Shown here in pieces: positions 54,264 through 61,675 of a stretch of 64,000 nucleotides of DNA. Position 1 is the first letter of the stretch. Every line of letters starts with the position of its first letter. The stretch is from positions 186,001 through 250,000 of the forward strand of contig NZ_JABGCL010000004.1 of assembly GCF_019800005.1 (NCBI RefSeq). The letters are read 5' to 3'. The stretch is from Geminicoccus harenae. GTDB taxonomy: Bacteria > Pseudomonadota > Alphaproteobacteria > Geminicoccales > Geminicoccaceae. Below the pieces are notes generated by a model. That model was given only the letters and a program-made list of their open reading frames with translations, was not told where the DNA came from and made no database searches. The translations under genes were made by a program, and so were the position numbers.

Positions 54264-55289
54264 TCATTCCCCGACCTCTGTCGCCGCCGGCAGGATCAGT
54301 TCGTCCAGCAGATCGTGCAGCGCATCCACATGGCCGTCGCCGCGCGGCCGGGGGCTCGGGTCGGAGGTCATCACCACGGTCAGCGCCAGGTCCGGCACCA
54401 CGAACAGCATCTGCCCGCCATAGCCCCAGGCGAACCGGACGGGGTGGCCGTTCACCTCGCGGCTGAACCAGCCATAGCCATAGCCGTCGCCGGTCCAGTT
54501 GGAGATCGTGCGCTCCTGCCAGGACTGCGCCACCCAGCCCTCCGGCAGGACCCGCGCGCCGCCGGCCATGCCGTCGTTGCGGTAGAGCTCGCCGAACGCC
54601 AGCAGGGCGCGCGGCGAGAGCGCCATGTTGTTGCCGCCCAGATAGATGCCCTGCGGGTCGCGGTCCCAGGCCGGGATGGTGATGCTGAGCGGCCGACCCA
54701 GCCAGGAGCGCGCCAGGCTCAGCGTGCTCTCGCCGCTGGCCACGGTGAGGGCCGCGGACAGGAGATGCGAGGTGCCGGTGGAATAGACCATCCAGCCGCC
54801 GGGCTCGGTCGCGAACGGCCGGGTCAGGACGTGCCGGACCCAGTTCCGGCTGTTCACCCAGGCGCCGTAATTCGCACCCGAGGTCGAGGCGAGCCCGGCC
54901 TGCATCGAGAGCAGGTGGCTGATCGTGATCTCCCCTACCCGCGGGTCGGCCTCGGCCGGGACCAGCTCGCCCAGCACGTCCACCAGCTTCTGATCGGTAC
55001 CCTGGAGCACGCCCTTGCCGATCGCGATCCCGGCCAGCGCGGTCAGCACCGTTTTTGACACCGACTTGACGTTGACCGGCCGGTCCAGTGCCGGGCCACG
55101 CAGCCGCTCCGCCAGCACGATCTCCCCTGCCCGCGCCACGATCAGCGCATGCAGGCGCGGGATCGCGTCGGCCCGCTGGCGGATCGCCTCGCGGACGGGT
55201 TCCAGCGACGGCAGTGCACGGGCCGGACGGGCGAAGGCCAGGGCCGGCGGCAGCATCGCCAGCAGGGTCCGGCGGGGTGTCAGGAGCAT
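54264..55289 (-). CDS. Serine hydrolase of the beta-lactamase / class C fold
   Basis: The 341-residue product has an N-terminal signal with a twin-arginine start (TPRRTLLAMLPPALAFA). The catalytic fold follows, with SVSK (SxxK) near residue 75, MVYSTGTSHLL (YxN-like, reading Y-S-T) and a late GYGGQMLFVVPDL replacing the KTG box. The replacement of the Asn and KTG positions fits esterase/peptidase members rather than a true beta-lactamase. It should act in the periplasm on an unknown ester or peptide. Confidence 0.87.
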   Translation of the reverse strand: MLLTPRRTLLAMLPPALAFARPARALPSLEPVREAIRQRADAIPRLHALIVARAGEIVLAERLRGPALDRPVNVKSVSKTVLTALAGIAIGKGVLQGTDQKLVDVLGELVPAEADPRVGEITISHLLSMQAGLASTSGANYGAWVNSRNWVRHVLTRPFATEPGGWMVYSTGTSHLLSAALTVASGESTLSLARSWLGRPLSITIPAWDRDPQGIYLGGNNMALSPRALLAFGELYRNDGMAGGARVLPEGWVAQSWQERTISNWTGDGYGYGWFSREVNGHPVRFAWGYGGQMLFVVPDLALTVVMTSDPSPRPRGDGHVDALHDLLDELILPAATEVGE

Positions 55290-55439
55290 CCAGGTCCTCT
55301 TGAAGGGCAGGCCACGGCAACAAACTTGGCGGCCCTGCCGGCACGATCAACCGCGAGAGGAGCGAGCCGCAGGACTGCCCACTAGGCGCAGCCCCGCCAG
55401 CCTCGCTATCACCATGCCGGCCAAGCAGAGGGAGCCTGG

Positions 55440-56474
55440 ATGGACACGGTCACGCAGATGCTGTTCGGCGCCACGGTGGCGCAGGCCGGCTTCCGCCGCC
55501 GACTCGGCCGCAAGGCCATGGTGGCCGGCGCCCTGCTCGGCATGGTCCCGGACCTGGACGTGGTGGTGGGCTGGGTCGCCGGCCCGTTCGCCAACTGGCA
55601 GTATCACCGCAGCCTGACCCACTCGCTCCTGTTCGGCCCGCTGCTGGGACCGCTGTTCGGCTGGCTGTTCTGGCGCCTGCACCGGGCGATGGTCCAGGAA
55701 CGGCCGGACGTGGCGAACCGCGACACGCTGCGCGCCTGGATCTGGCTGGCGATCCTGGCCCTGCTCACCCACCCGCTCATCGACCTGTTCACCAGCTACG
55801 GCACCCAGCTGCTCTGGCCGTTCACCGACCACCGATTCGCGATCAACGCGATGCCGATCATCGACCCGCTCTATTCGCTGGTCCTGGTGGTGGCCCTCCT
55901 GTTCGGCTCCCTGCGCGCCCGGTCGGCACGGGCCCAGGACGTGGCCGGGGCGGCATTGCTGTTCATCGGCATCTATTCCTGCATGGGCTGGGCGATCAAC
56001 GACCGGATCCAGCAGATCGCCGCAGAACAGTTCGACGGCCCCGCCGAGATCGACGCCTATCCGCTCCTGTTCCAGCCCTACTACCGCCGGGTGGTGGCGC
56101 TGACCCCCGACGCCGCCCATGTCGGCTACTATTCGGTGCTCAACCCCAAGCCGATCGCGTGGCAGAGCTTCCCGCAGGAGCGCTCCGCCGCCACCACCGC
56201 CGTGGCCGCCACCGAGCAGGCCGCCCTGTTCCGCTGGTTCGCCATGGACAAGCTGCTCTGGCGGGAGGAGTCGGACGGCAATGGCGGCAGGCTCGTCGAG
56301 GCCACCGACCTGCGCTACGGCCTGCAGGGCAATGCCGACATCGGCTTCTGGGGGATCCGTGCCAGGGTCGGCCCGGGTCAGGAGGTGCAGGGTCCGGTCG
56401 AGGTGTTCGCCATCCCCCGCGACTCCTCACGTGCGGCCTTCCGCCGGTTCTGGGCCGAGCTGACCGGCTGGTGA
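55440..56474 (+). CDS. YdjM/DUF457-type membrane-bound metal-dependent hydrolase
   Basis: The 344-residue product starts MDTVTQMLFGATVAQAG and has an N-terminal membrane domain of about five helices. Conserved metal-ligand candidates are PDLDVVVG, QYHRSLTHSLLFGPL and LTHPLIDLFTSYGTQ, the pattern of the PF04307-like predicted membrane hydrolases. The C-terminal 140 residues are hydrophilic and lie probably outside the membrane. The activity is unproven; some members were linked to the LexA regulon in E. coli, but no SOS box is seen here. GGGAG lies before the ATG. Confidence 0.85.
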   Translation: MDTVTQMLFGATVAQAGFRRRLGRKAMVAGALLGMVPDLDVVVGWVAGPFANWQYHRSLTHSLLFGPLLGPLFGWLFWRLHRAMVQERPDVANRDTLRAWIWLAILALLTHPLIDLFTSYGTQLLWPFTDHRFAINAMPIIDPLYSLVLVVALLFGSLRARSARAQDVAGAALLFIGIYSCMGWAINDRIQQIAAEQFDGPAEIDAYPLLFQPYYRRVVALTPDAAHVGYYSVLNPKPIAWQSFPQERSAATTAVAATEQAALFRWFAMDKLLWREESDGNGGRLVEATDLRYGLQGNADIGFWGIRARVGPGQEVQGPVEVFAIPRDSSRAAFRRFWAELTGW

Positions 56475-56502
56475 CCCGGCCCGGCCAGGCACCGCGAGGG
56501 CC

Positions 56503-57501
56503 TCAGGCCGCCGCGTCGTACTGGACCTTCATCGTACCGGTCTTCAGCGGATGGGCGAGCTGCCGGGCGATCTCGGCCAGGGGCAGGCGATGGGAGACCA
56601 GCGCCTCCGCCTTGCTGCCCAACCCCTGCAGCACCGCCACCGCGTCCGGCAGGTTGAAGCAGAGCGAGTGGCTGCCGATCAGGGTCAGCTCGCGGCGGAA
56701 GATCTCGTAGGGGCTGAACGCCGCCGTTGCCGCCGGCGGGCAGACGCCGAAGAACAGGATGGTGGCGCCGTCCCGGGCGAATGCCGGCATCCGGGCGCAG
56801 ACCTCGGCCACGCCGGTGCAGTCGACCACCAGGTCGAAGCCGTCGGCGAGCCCGGCCGGCTGGACATTGGCCCCGTCCGCCGTGGCCGCCGCACCCAGTG
56901 CCTCGGCCTGGCGCAGCCGGGTCGGCTCCAGGTCGACCATCGTGACATCGGCGACACCGCGCGCCTGCAGGCCCAGCATCATCATCAGCCCGATCGGCCC
57001 CGCACCGAATACCAGGGCGCGCATGCCGGGCACGACATTGGCCCGGTCGATCCCGTGCATCACGCAGGCGAACGGCTCGGCCAGCGCCGCGACATGGAAG
57101 GGCAGGTCACCGATCGGGTGGACGTTCTTGGCCCCCACCGCCATCAGCGGCGCGAAGCCGCCATCGCGCGTGGCGCCATAGCCCTGCAGGTCGGCGCACA
57201 GGCTGGGCCGCCCGGCCCGACAGGAACGGCAGGTGCCGCAGGGCAGGAGCGGATCGACCGCGACCCGGGTACCCGCCAGGGTCCCCGGCACCCCCTCGCC
57301 CACCGCCACCACCGTGCCGGCGATCTCGTGGCCGGGGATCACCGGGAAGGCGCACAGGTAGCGGCCGTGCAGGATGTCGATGTCGGTATGGCACACACCG
57401 GTATTGGCCACCTGGACGAGCACGCTGCCCGGCCCGGGCTGCGGATCGGGGACCTCCGTGACCTGCGCCTCGCCGATCTGCCTGAACAGCAGCGCTTCCA
57501 T
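56503..57501 (-). CDS. Zinc-dependent alcohol/polyol dehydrogenase (MDR)
   Basis: The 332-residue product is a zinc MDR. It has catalytic-zinc residues in GVCHTDIDILHGR and IPGHEIAG, the structural-zinc cysteines in CGTCRSCRAGRPSLC, and the Rossmann motif VFGAGPIGLMMML. It probably oxidises a sugar alcohol or secondary alcohol with NAD. It lies 71 bp downstream of the GntR regulator on the same strand, and both are divergent from a second zinc dehydrogenase with an ABC importer. Confidence 0.92.
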   Translation of the reverse strand: MEALLFRQIGEAQVTEVPDPQPGPGSVLVQVANTGVCHTDIDILHGRYLCAFPVIPGHEIAGTVVAVGEGVPGTLAGTRVAVDPLLPCGTCRSCRAGRPSLCADLQGYGATRDGGFAPLMAVGAKNVHPIGDLPFHVAALAEPFACVMHGIDRANVVPGMRALVFGAGPIGLMMMLGLQARGVADVTMVDLEPTRLRQAEALGAAATADGANVQPAGLADGFDLVVDCTGVAEVCARMPAFARDGATILFFGVCPPAATAAFSPYEIFRRELTLIGSHSLCFNLPDAVAVLQGLGSKAEALVSHRLPLAEIARQLAHPLKTGTMKVQYDAAA

Positions 57502-57572
57502 GCCTGCCGCCTCCCCTTGTCGTCTTGTTGTATCGTTTCACCAACGCCCTTGGCGGCAATCCGCAGCCTCCG

Positions 57573-58286
57573 TCAAGGCGGCGCTGCTTCGTCCACATAG
57601 CGCAGGAGCCCGCTGCCGCCCTCGATGATGTCCTGGCGCATCGCCGCCCGCGCCGCCTCGGAATCGCGCCGGTGCAGCGCCTCGATGATCCGCACATGCG
57701 GATGGGGGTCCCACTCCATCACCCCGTCATCGTAGAGATGCGAGAGGATCGGCCCGCAGCGCAGCCAGAGCGAGGTCACGAACTGGTAGAGGATCGGCAA
57801 CCGGCCCATGGCGCACAGTTCCAGGTGGAACCGCTCGTTCAGCTCCACCGCGCGCTGGAAGCGCTCCCCAGCCAGGGCCGTCGCAATGCCTGCATGGACC
57901 TCTTCCAGCCGGGCGATCTCCACGGGATCGGCGACCTCCGCGGCGCGGGCGGCCGACTTGCCCTCCAGCTCGGCACGCAGCTCGCGCACCTCCTGGAGCC
58001 GGGCGCGGTCCAGCCGCGGCACCACGGCGGTGCCGCGCTCGTCCAATTCCAGGGCCTGCTCCGAGACCAGCCGGAGCAGCGCCTCGCGGACCGGAGTGGC
58101 GCTCAGCCCCAGCTCCGCCGAGAGCGGCCGGAGCTGTAGCTTCTGGCCCGGCCGCAGCCGGCTGCGCATCAGCGCGGTGCGGATCTCCAGATAGGCACGA
58201 TCGCTCAGGCTTTCCTTGGTGATGCGGGAGAATCCGGCGCCACCGGGCTCCCCCGCTTCCTCCGCCGCCTGCGGCCGGCTTGACAT
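57573..58286 (-). CDS. GntR-family regulator, FCD subfamily
   Basis: The 237-residue product has a winged helix at about residues 20-85 (ALMRSRLRPGQKLQL, LGLSATPVREALLRL) and an FCD ligand domain with metal/ligand candidates in LNERFHLEL, FVTSLWLRC and DPHPHVRIIEAL. I prefer the ATG at 58286 because GGGAGGCGG lies at the right distance. An earlier ATG at 58301 is possible. It is divergent from the dehydrogenase-importer operon, with TTGTTATAACAA about 24 bp upstream of its start. It probably represses both directions until a ligand appears. Confidence 0.92.
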   Translation of the reverse strand: MSSRPQAAEEAGEPGGAGFSRITKESLSDRAYLEIRTALMRSRLRPGQKLQLRPLSAELGLSATPVREALLRLVSEQALELDERGTAVVPRLDRARLQEVRELRAELEGKSAARAAEVADPVEIARLEEVHAGIATALAGERFQRAVELNERFHLELCAMGRLPILYQFVTSLWLRCGPILSHLYDDGVMEWDPHPHVRIIEALHRRDSEAARAAMRQDIIEGGSGLLRYVDEAAPP

Positions 58287-58309
58287 CCAACCGCCTCCCA
58301 TGCAGTTAC

Positions 58310-58321
58310 TTGTTATAACAA
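58310..58321. promoter_or_regulatory. Perfect 12-bp palindrome, candidate GntR operator
   Basis: TTGTTATAACAA is a perfect palindrome of the type bound by FadR/FCD-GntR dimers (TNGT...ACNA core). It lies in the divergent gap, 24 bp before the regulator start and 28 bp before a short leader ORF, where a repressor would block promoters on both sides. No other copy was noticed in the window. Confidence 0.7.
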
Positions 58322-58348
58322 ATCACAGATAACAGCCTAAGGGAGGCA

Positions 58349-58453
58349 ATGAGCCATGACAAGAACAGCCACCAGCCCCGCCTGACCGCCGACCGCGGCG
58401 CCTGGCCGCCCGATGGCGCGCGCCCGGCCCGATCGATGACCTTCCGGGACTGA
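58349..58453 (+). CDS. Short 34-codon leader ORF, translationally coupled to the dehydrogenase
   Basis: An ATG at 58349 follows a strong GGGAGG ribosome-binding site (58341-58346). The 34-residue frame (starts MSHDKNSHQPRL) ends at a TGA that overlaps the ATG of the next gene (TGATG). The next gene has no good ribosome-binding site of its own, so ribosomes may reach it through this leader. The peptide is hydrophilic, with no signal peptide or known family. It may be a regulatory leader, a coupling device, or chance; codon-use evidence is weak at this length. Confidence 0.4.
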   Translation: MSHDKNSHQPRLTADRGAWPPDGARPARSMTFRD

Positions 58454-59487
58454 TGATGCTTGCACTGAAGAAGACCGAAGCCGCCTTCGGGCTGCACCTC
58501 CAGGACGTACCGCCACCGGCCGGGCCCGGCCCAGGCGAGGTGATCGTCGAGGTGGCGGCGGTGGGTGTGTGCGGCTCGGACATCCACGCCTATGAGTGGA
58601 CGCCCGGCTACGAGTTCATGGTACCGCACCTGCCGCTCACGCTGGGCCACGAGTTCGCCGGGCGGATTGCCAGGTTGGGCCCGGGCGTCACCGGCCTGGC
58701 CGAAGGCGATCCGGTCACCGTCTGGCCGACCGTCGGCTGCGGCACCTGTCACGCCTGCCAATCCGGCCGGCGCCAGGACTGCCAGGAGCGCCGGATCATC
58801 GGCCTGCACCGGGACGGCGGCTACGCCCGCGAGGTGATCGTGCCGGCCGGTAGCTGCATCCGCCTGCCCGACGGCCTGGACCTGCGACTGGCGGCCATGG
58901 CCGAGCCGCTCGCTGTCGGCCAGAACGCCGTCGACGTCGCCGCGATCGAACCCGGCGACGCCGTGCTGGTGCTGGGCCCAGGGCCGATCGGCCTGGGCAT
59001 CGCCTGGCTGGCCCAGCAGCAGGGCGCCGACAAGGTGATCCTGGCCGGCTATGGGGACCAGCTACGGCTGGACTGCGGCCGTCGGATGGGTCTGCAGCAT
59101 CTGGTCGACCTGAAGGAGGAGACGCTGGCGGACGCGGTCATGCGCATCGCCGGCCGCCCGGTGGACCGGGTGATCGAGGCGACCGGGGCGATCCGCTCGA
59201 TCCATGACGGCCTGGCCGTGCTGCGCTCCAGCGGCATCCTGGTGGTGGCCGGCATCCACTCCGAGCCGCTGCAGATCGACCTGACCCGGCTGGTCCGGGA
59301 CAAGAAGCAGCTCCGCACCGCCCACGACAGCCATGCCGCCGCCTGGCCGCACGTGCTGGACCATCTGGCCCGCCACGGCGACCAGCTCGGCCAGATGATC
59401 TCGCACCGCCTGCCACTCTCGGCGGCACTGGAAGGCTTCGAGCTCGCCCGGCGCAAGCAGGCGATCAAGGTGATCCTGGAACCGTAA
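58453..59487 (+). CDS. Zinc-dependent dehydrogenase of the sorbitol/threonine type (MDR)
   Basis: The 344-residue product has catalytic-zinc residues in GVCGSDIHAYEW and LGHEFAGR, structural-zinc cysteines in CGTCHACQSGRRQDC and the Rossmann motif VLGPGPIGLGIAWL. It most resembles the polyol/threonine dehydrogenase branch. It leads the operon that continues with a branched-chain-type ABC importer, so it probably oxidises an imported hydroxylated compound. Start is the first of two adjacent ATGs, coupled to the leader ORF at 58349. Confidence 0.92.
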   Translation: MMLALKKTEAAFGLHLQDVPPPAGPGPGEVIVEVAAVGVCGSDIHAYEWTPGYEFMVPHLPLTLGHEFAGRIARLGPGVTGLAEGDPVTVWPTVGCGTCHACQSGRRQDCQERRIIGLHRDGGYAREVIVPAGSCIRLPDGLDLRLAAMAEPLAVGQNAVDVAAIEPGDAVLVLGPGPIGLGIAWLAQQQGADKVILAGYGDQLRLDCGRRMGLQHLVDLKEETLADAVMRIAGRPVDRVIEATGAIRSIHDGLAVLRSSGILVVAGIHSEPLQIDLTRLVRDKKQLRTAHDSHAAAWPHVLDHLARHGDQLGQMISHRLPLSAALEGFELARRKQAIKVILEP

Positions 59488-59543
59488 CCGTCCAACCGCA
59501 AGAACTGCCGTCGCATCGACCAACGATCTGGGGAAGCAAGGAA

Positions 59544-60761
59544 ATGGCGCTACGAATCCGCCCCGCACTGGGCATCGTCGCCGGGGTCGCCCTGGGGCTC
59601 CTGGCCGGCACCGCGCAGGCCGACGTCAAGCTCGGCGCCCTGTTCCCGTTCAGCGGCGAGCTGGCCCTGCTGGGCGACGAGAGCTGGCGCGGCGTCGAGC
59701 TCGCCGCCGAGGAGTTCAACGCCAAGGGCGGCATCAACGGCGAGAAGGTCCAGTTCCTGCGCGGCGACGCGGTCGACAACAACCAGGCGATCGCGGAAGC
59801 GCGCCGGCTGATCTCGGTGGAGGAGGTCAAGGCGATCTTCGGCACCTATTCCTCGTCCCGCTCCCAGGTGGCGAGCCAGGTCGCCGAACTGGCCGGCATC
59901 CCCTATTTCGAGCTGGGTGCGGTGTCCGACGACATTACCGGCCGCGGTTTCAAGTACCTGTTCCGCACCAATCCGACCGCCAAGGCGATGGCAGCGCGGA
60001 CAGTGGAGCTCATCACCGAGGTGATCGCGCCGCGCCTGGACGTCGAGCCGTCCGCCCTGAAGATCGCGATCATCCACGAGGACAGCCTCTACGGCACCAC
60101 GGTCGCGGGCTTCCAGAACGAGTTCGGCGCCGAGGCGAACCTGAACATCGTCGAGACCATGGCCTATCCCGCCAGCACGGTCGACCTGTCCTCCACCATC
60201 CTGCGCCTGCAGCAGAACGAGATCGATGTCGTCCTGCAGACCTCCTACCAGAACGACAGCGTCCTGTTCTTCCGCCAGTCCCACGAGGCGGGCTTCAAGC
60301 CCAAGGCCGTGATCGGCGGGGGTGGCGGCTACTCCCTGGTCGATACGGCGCAGGCGGTCGGCGCCGACGTCATCGAGGGCGCCTTCAATGCCGACGTGAC
60401 CCAGTACGCGATCAACCCGGAGGCGGCACCCGGCATCGAGGAGTTCGTGGCTGCCTACCAGGCGAAGTACGGCTCGGCGCCCCGCTCCGGCCATTCGCTG
60501 GTCAACTATGTGGGCGCCCAGGTCATCCTCGACGCGCTGGCCAAGGCGGAATCCCTGGAGCCGGACGCGATCGTCGCGGCGGTGAAGGCCATCGACATTC
60601 CGGAAGGCGGCACGGCCGAAGGCTGGGGCGTGAAGTTCGGCGAGGACGGCCAGAACGAGCGGGCCACCATGATGGGCATGCAGTGGCAGGACGGCAAGCT
60701 CGTGACCGTCTGGCCGCCCGAAGCGGCCGTGGCCGAAATCCGGCTGACCAAGCCCGAGTGA
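59544..60761 (+). CDS. Periplasmic binding protein, branched-chain amino acid type (LivK-like)
   Basis: The 405-residue product has a signal peptide ending near AGTAQA and the peripla_BP_6 fold. It shows KLGALFPFSGELALLGDESWRG (shown in parts), SVEEVKAIFGTYSSSRS and IAIIHEDSLYGTTVAGFQ. Such proteins bind amino acids, but also urea, amides or short organic acids. Being next to dehydrogenases argues that the ligand may not be a branched-chain amino acid. AAGGAA upstream is the ribosome-binding site; LivH follows after 28 bp. Confidence 0.92.
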   Translation: MALRIRPALGIVAGVALGLLAGTAQADVKLGALFPFSGELALLGDESWRGVELAAEEFNAKGGINGEKVQFLRGDAVDNNQAIAEARRLISVEEVKAIFGTYSSSRSQVASQVAELAGIPYFELGAVSDDITGRGFKYLFRTNPTAKAMAARTVELITEVIAPRLDVEPSALKIAIIHEDSLYGTTVAGFQNEFGAEANLNIVETMAYPASTVDLSSTILRLQQNEIDVVLQTSYQNDSVLFFRQSHEAGFKPKAVIGGGGGYSLVDTAQAVGADVIEGAFNADVTQYAINPEAAPGIEEFVAAYQAKYGSAPRSGHSLVNYVGAQVILDALAKAESLEPDAIVAAVKAIDIPEGGTAEGWGVKFGEDGQNERATMMGMQWQDGKLVTVWPPEAAVAEIRLTKPE

Positions 60762-60789
60762 AGACCGGCGCAGGAACAAGGCAACCGGC

Positions 60790-61665
60790 ATGACCGTCTT
60801 CTGGCAGCTCGTCCTCAACGGCCTGATGCTGGGTGGCCTCTTCGCCATCATCAGCGTCGGCCTCACCCTGATCTTCGGCATCATCCGACTGGTCAACTTC
60901 GCCCATGGCGAGCTGCTGATGGTCGGGATGTACGCGACCTTCCTGCTCACCACCCAGCTGGGCGTGCATCCCTATGCCCTGGCACCGCCGGTGGTCCTGC
61001 TCCTGTTCGTGGTGGGCGTGCTGATCCAGCGCTTCATCCTCCAGCCGCTCCTGGAGGCGCGCGACCACCATGTGCAGATCTTCGCCACGGTCGGCCTGTC
61101 CACCGCACTGATCAACCTGGCGCTGCTCCTGTTCGGCGCCGACATCCACTCCACCCCCGCCTACGGCGCGCGCACGTCCCTGACGCTCGGCCCGTTCCGC
61201 ATCCTGACCGGCCATGTCGTGATGTTCGTGGCCGGCATCCTGGTGGTGGCGGGCCTGCACGTCTTCCTGCAGCGCACCTATCTGGGCCGCGCGATCCGGG
61301 CGACCGCCCAGCACCGCCACGCCGCCCAGCTCATGGGCATCGACATCAACCGGATCTACATCATCACCTTCGGCATCGGGGCGGCCTGCGTGGGCCTGGC
61401 CGCGACGCTGGTGGCGCCGATGTACCCCGTCTCCCCCACGGTCGGGACCTATTTCGTGCTGACCGCCTTCGTGGTGGTCGTGCTGGGCGGCATGGGCAGC
61501 CTGCACGGCGCCTTCATCGGCGCGCTCATCATCGGCCTCGTGGACAGTCTCAGCGGCTACTACATCGCCCCCGACCTGAAGGAAGTGGTGATCTTCGCGA
61601 TCTTCATCCTGATCCTCCTGGTCCGCCCGACCGGCCTGTTCGGTCTCGGCCGCGGCTCGGAATAG
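60790..61665 (+). CDS. ABC permease, LivH type
   Basis: The 291-residue product has about eight membrane helices. LivH-family blocks are LNGLMLGGLFAIISVGLTLIFG (shown in part), NFAHGELLMVGMYATF, ATAQHRHAAQLMGIDINRIY-like (RATAQHRHAAQLMG) and VVVLGGMGSLHGAFIGAL. It forms the channel with the LivM part of the next gene, 10 bp downstream. Confidence 0.94.
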   Translation: MTVFWQLVLNGLMLGGLFAIISVGLTLIFGIIRLVNFAHGELLMVGMYATFLLTTQLGVHPYALAPPVVLLLFVVGVLIQRFILQPLLEARDHHVQIFATVGLSTALINLALLLFGADIHSTPAYGARTSLTLGPFRILTGHVVMFVAGILVVAGLHVFLQRTYLGRAIRATAQHRHAAQLMGIDINRIYIITFGIGAACVGLAATLVAPMYPVSPTVGTYFVLTAFVVVVLGGMGSLHGAFIGALIIGLVDSLSGYYIAPDLKEVVIFAIFILILLVRPTGLFGLGRGSE

Positions 61666-61675
61666 GAGTGCCACC

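Noticed and set aside
54264..55289. A beta-lactamase resistance gene
   Set aside because: The SxxK is present but the YxN and KTG elements are changed; the broader serine hydrolase family is a better fit.
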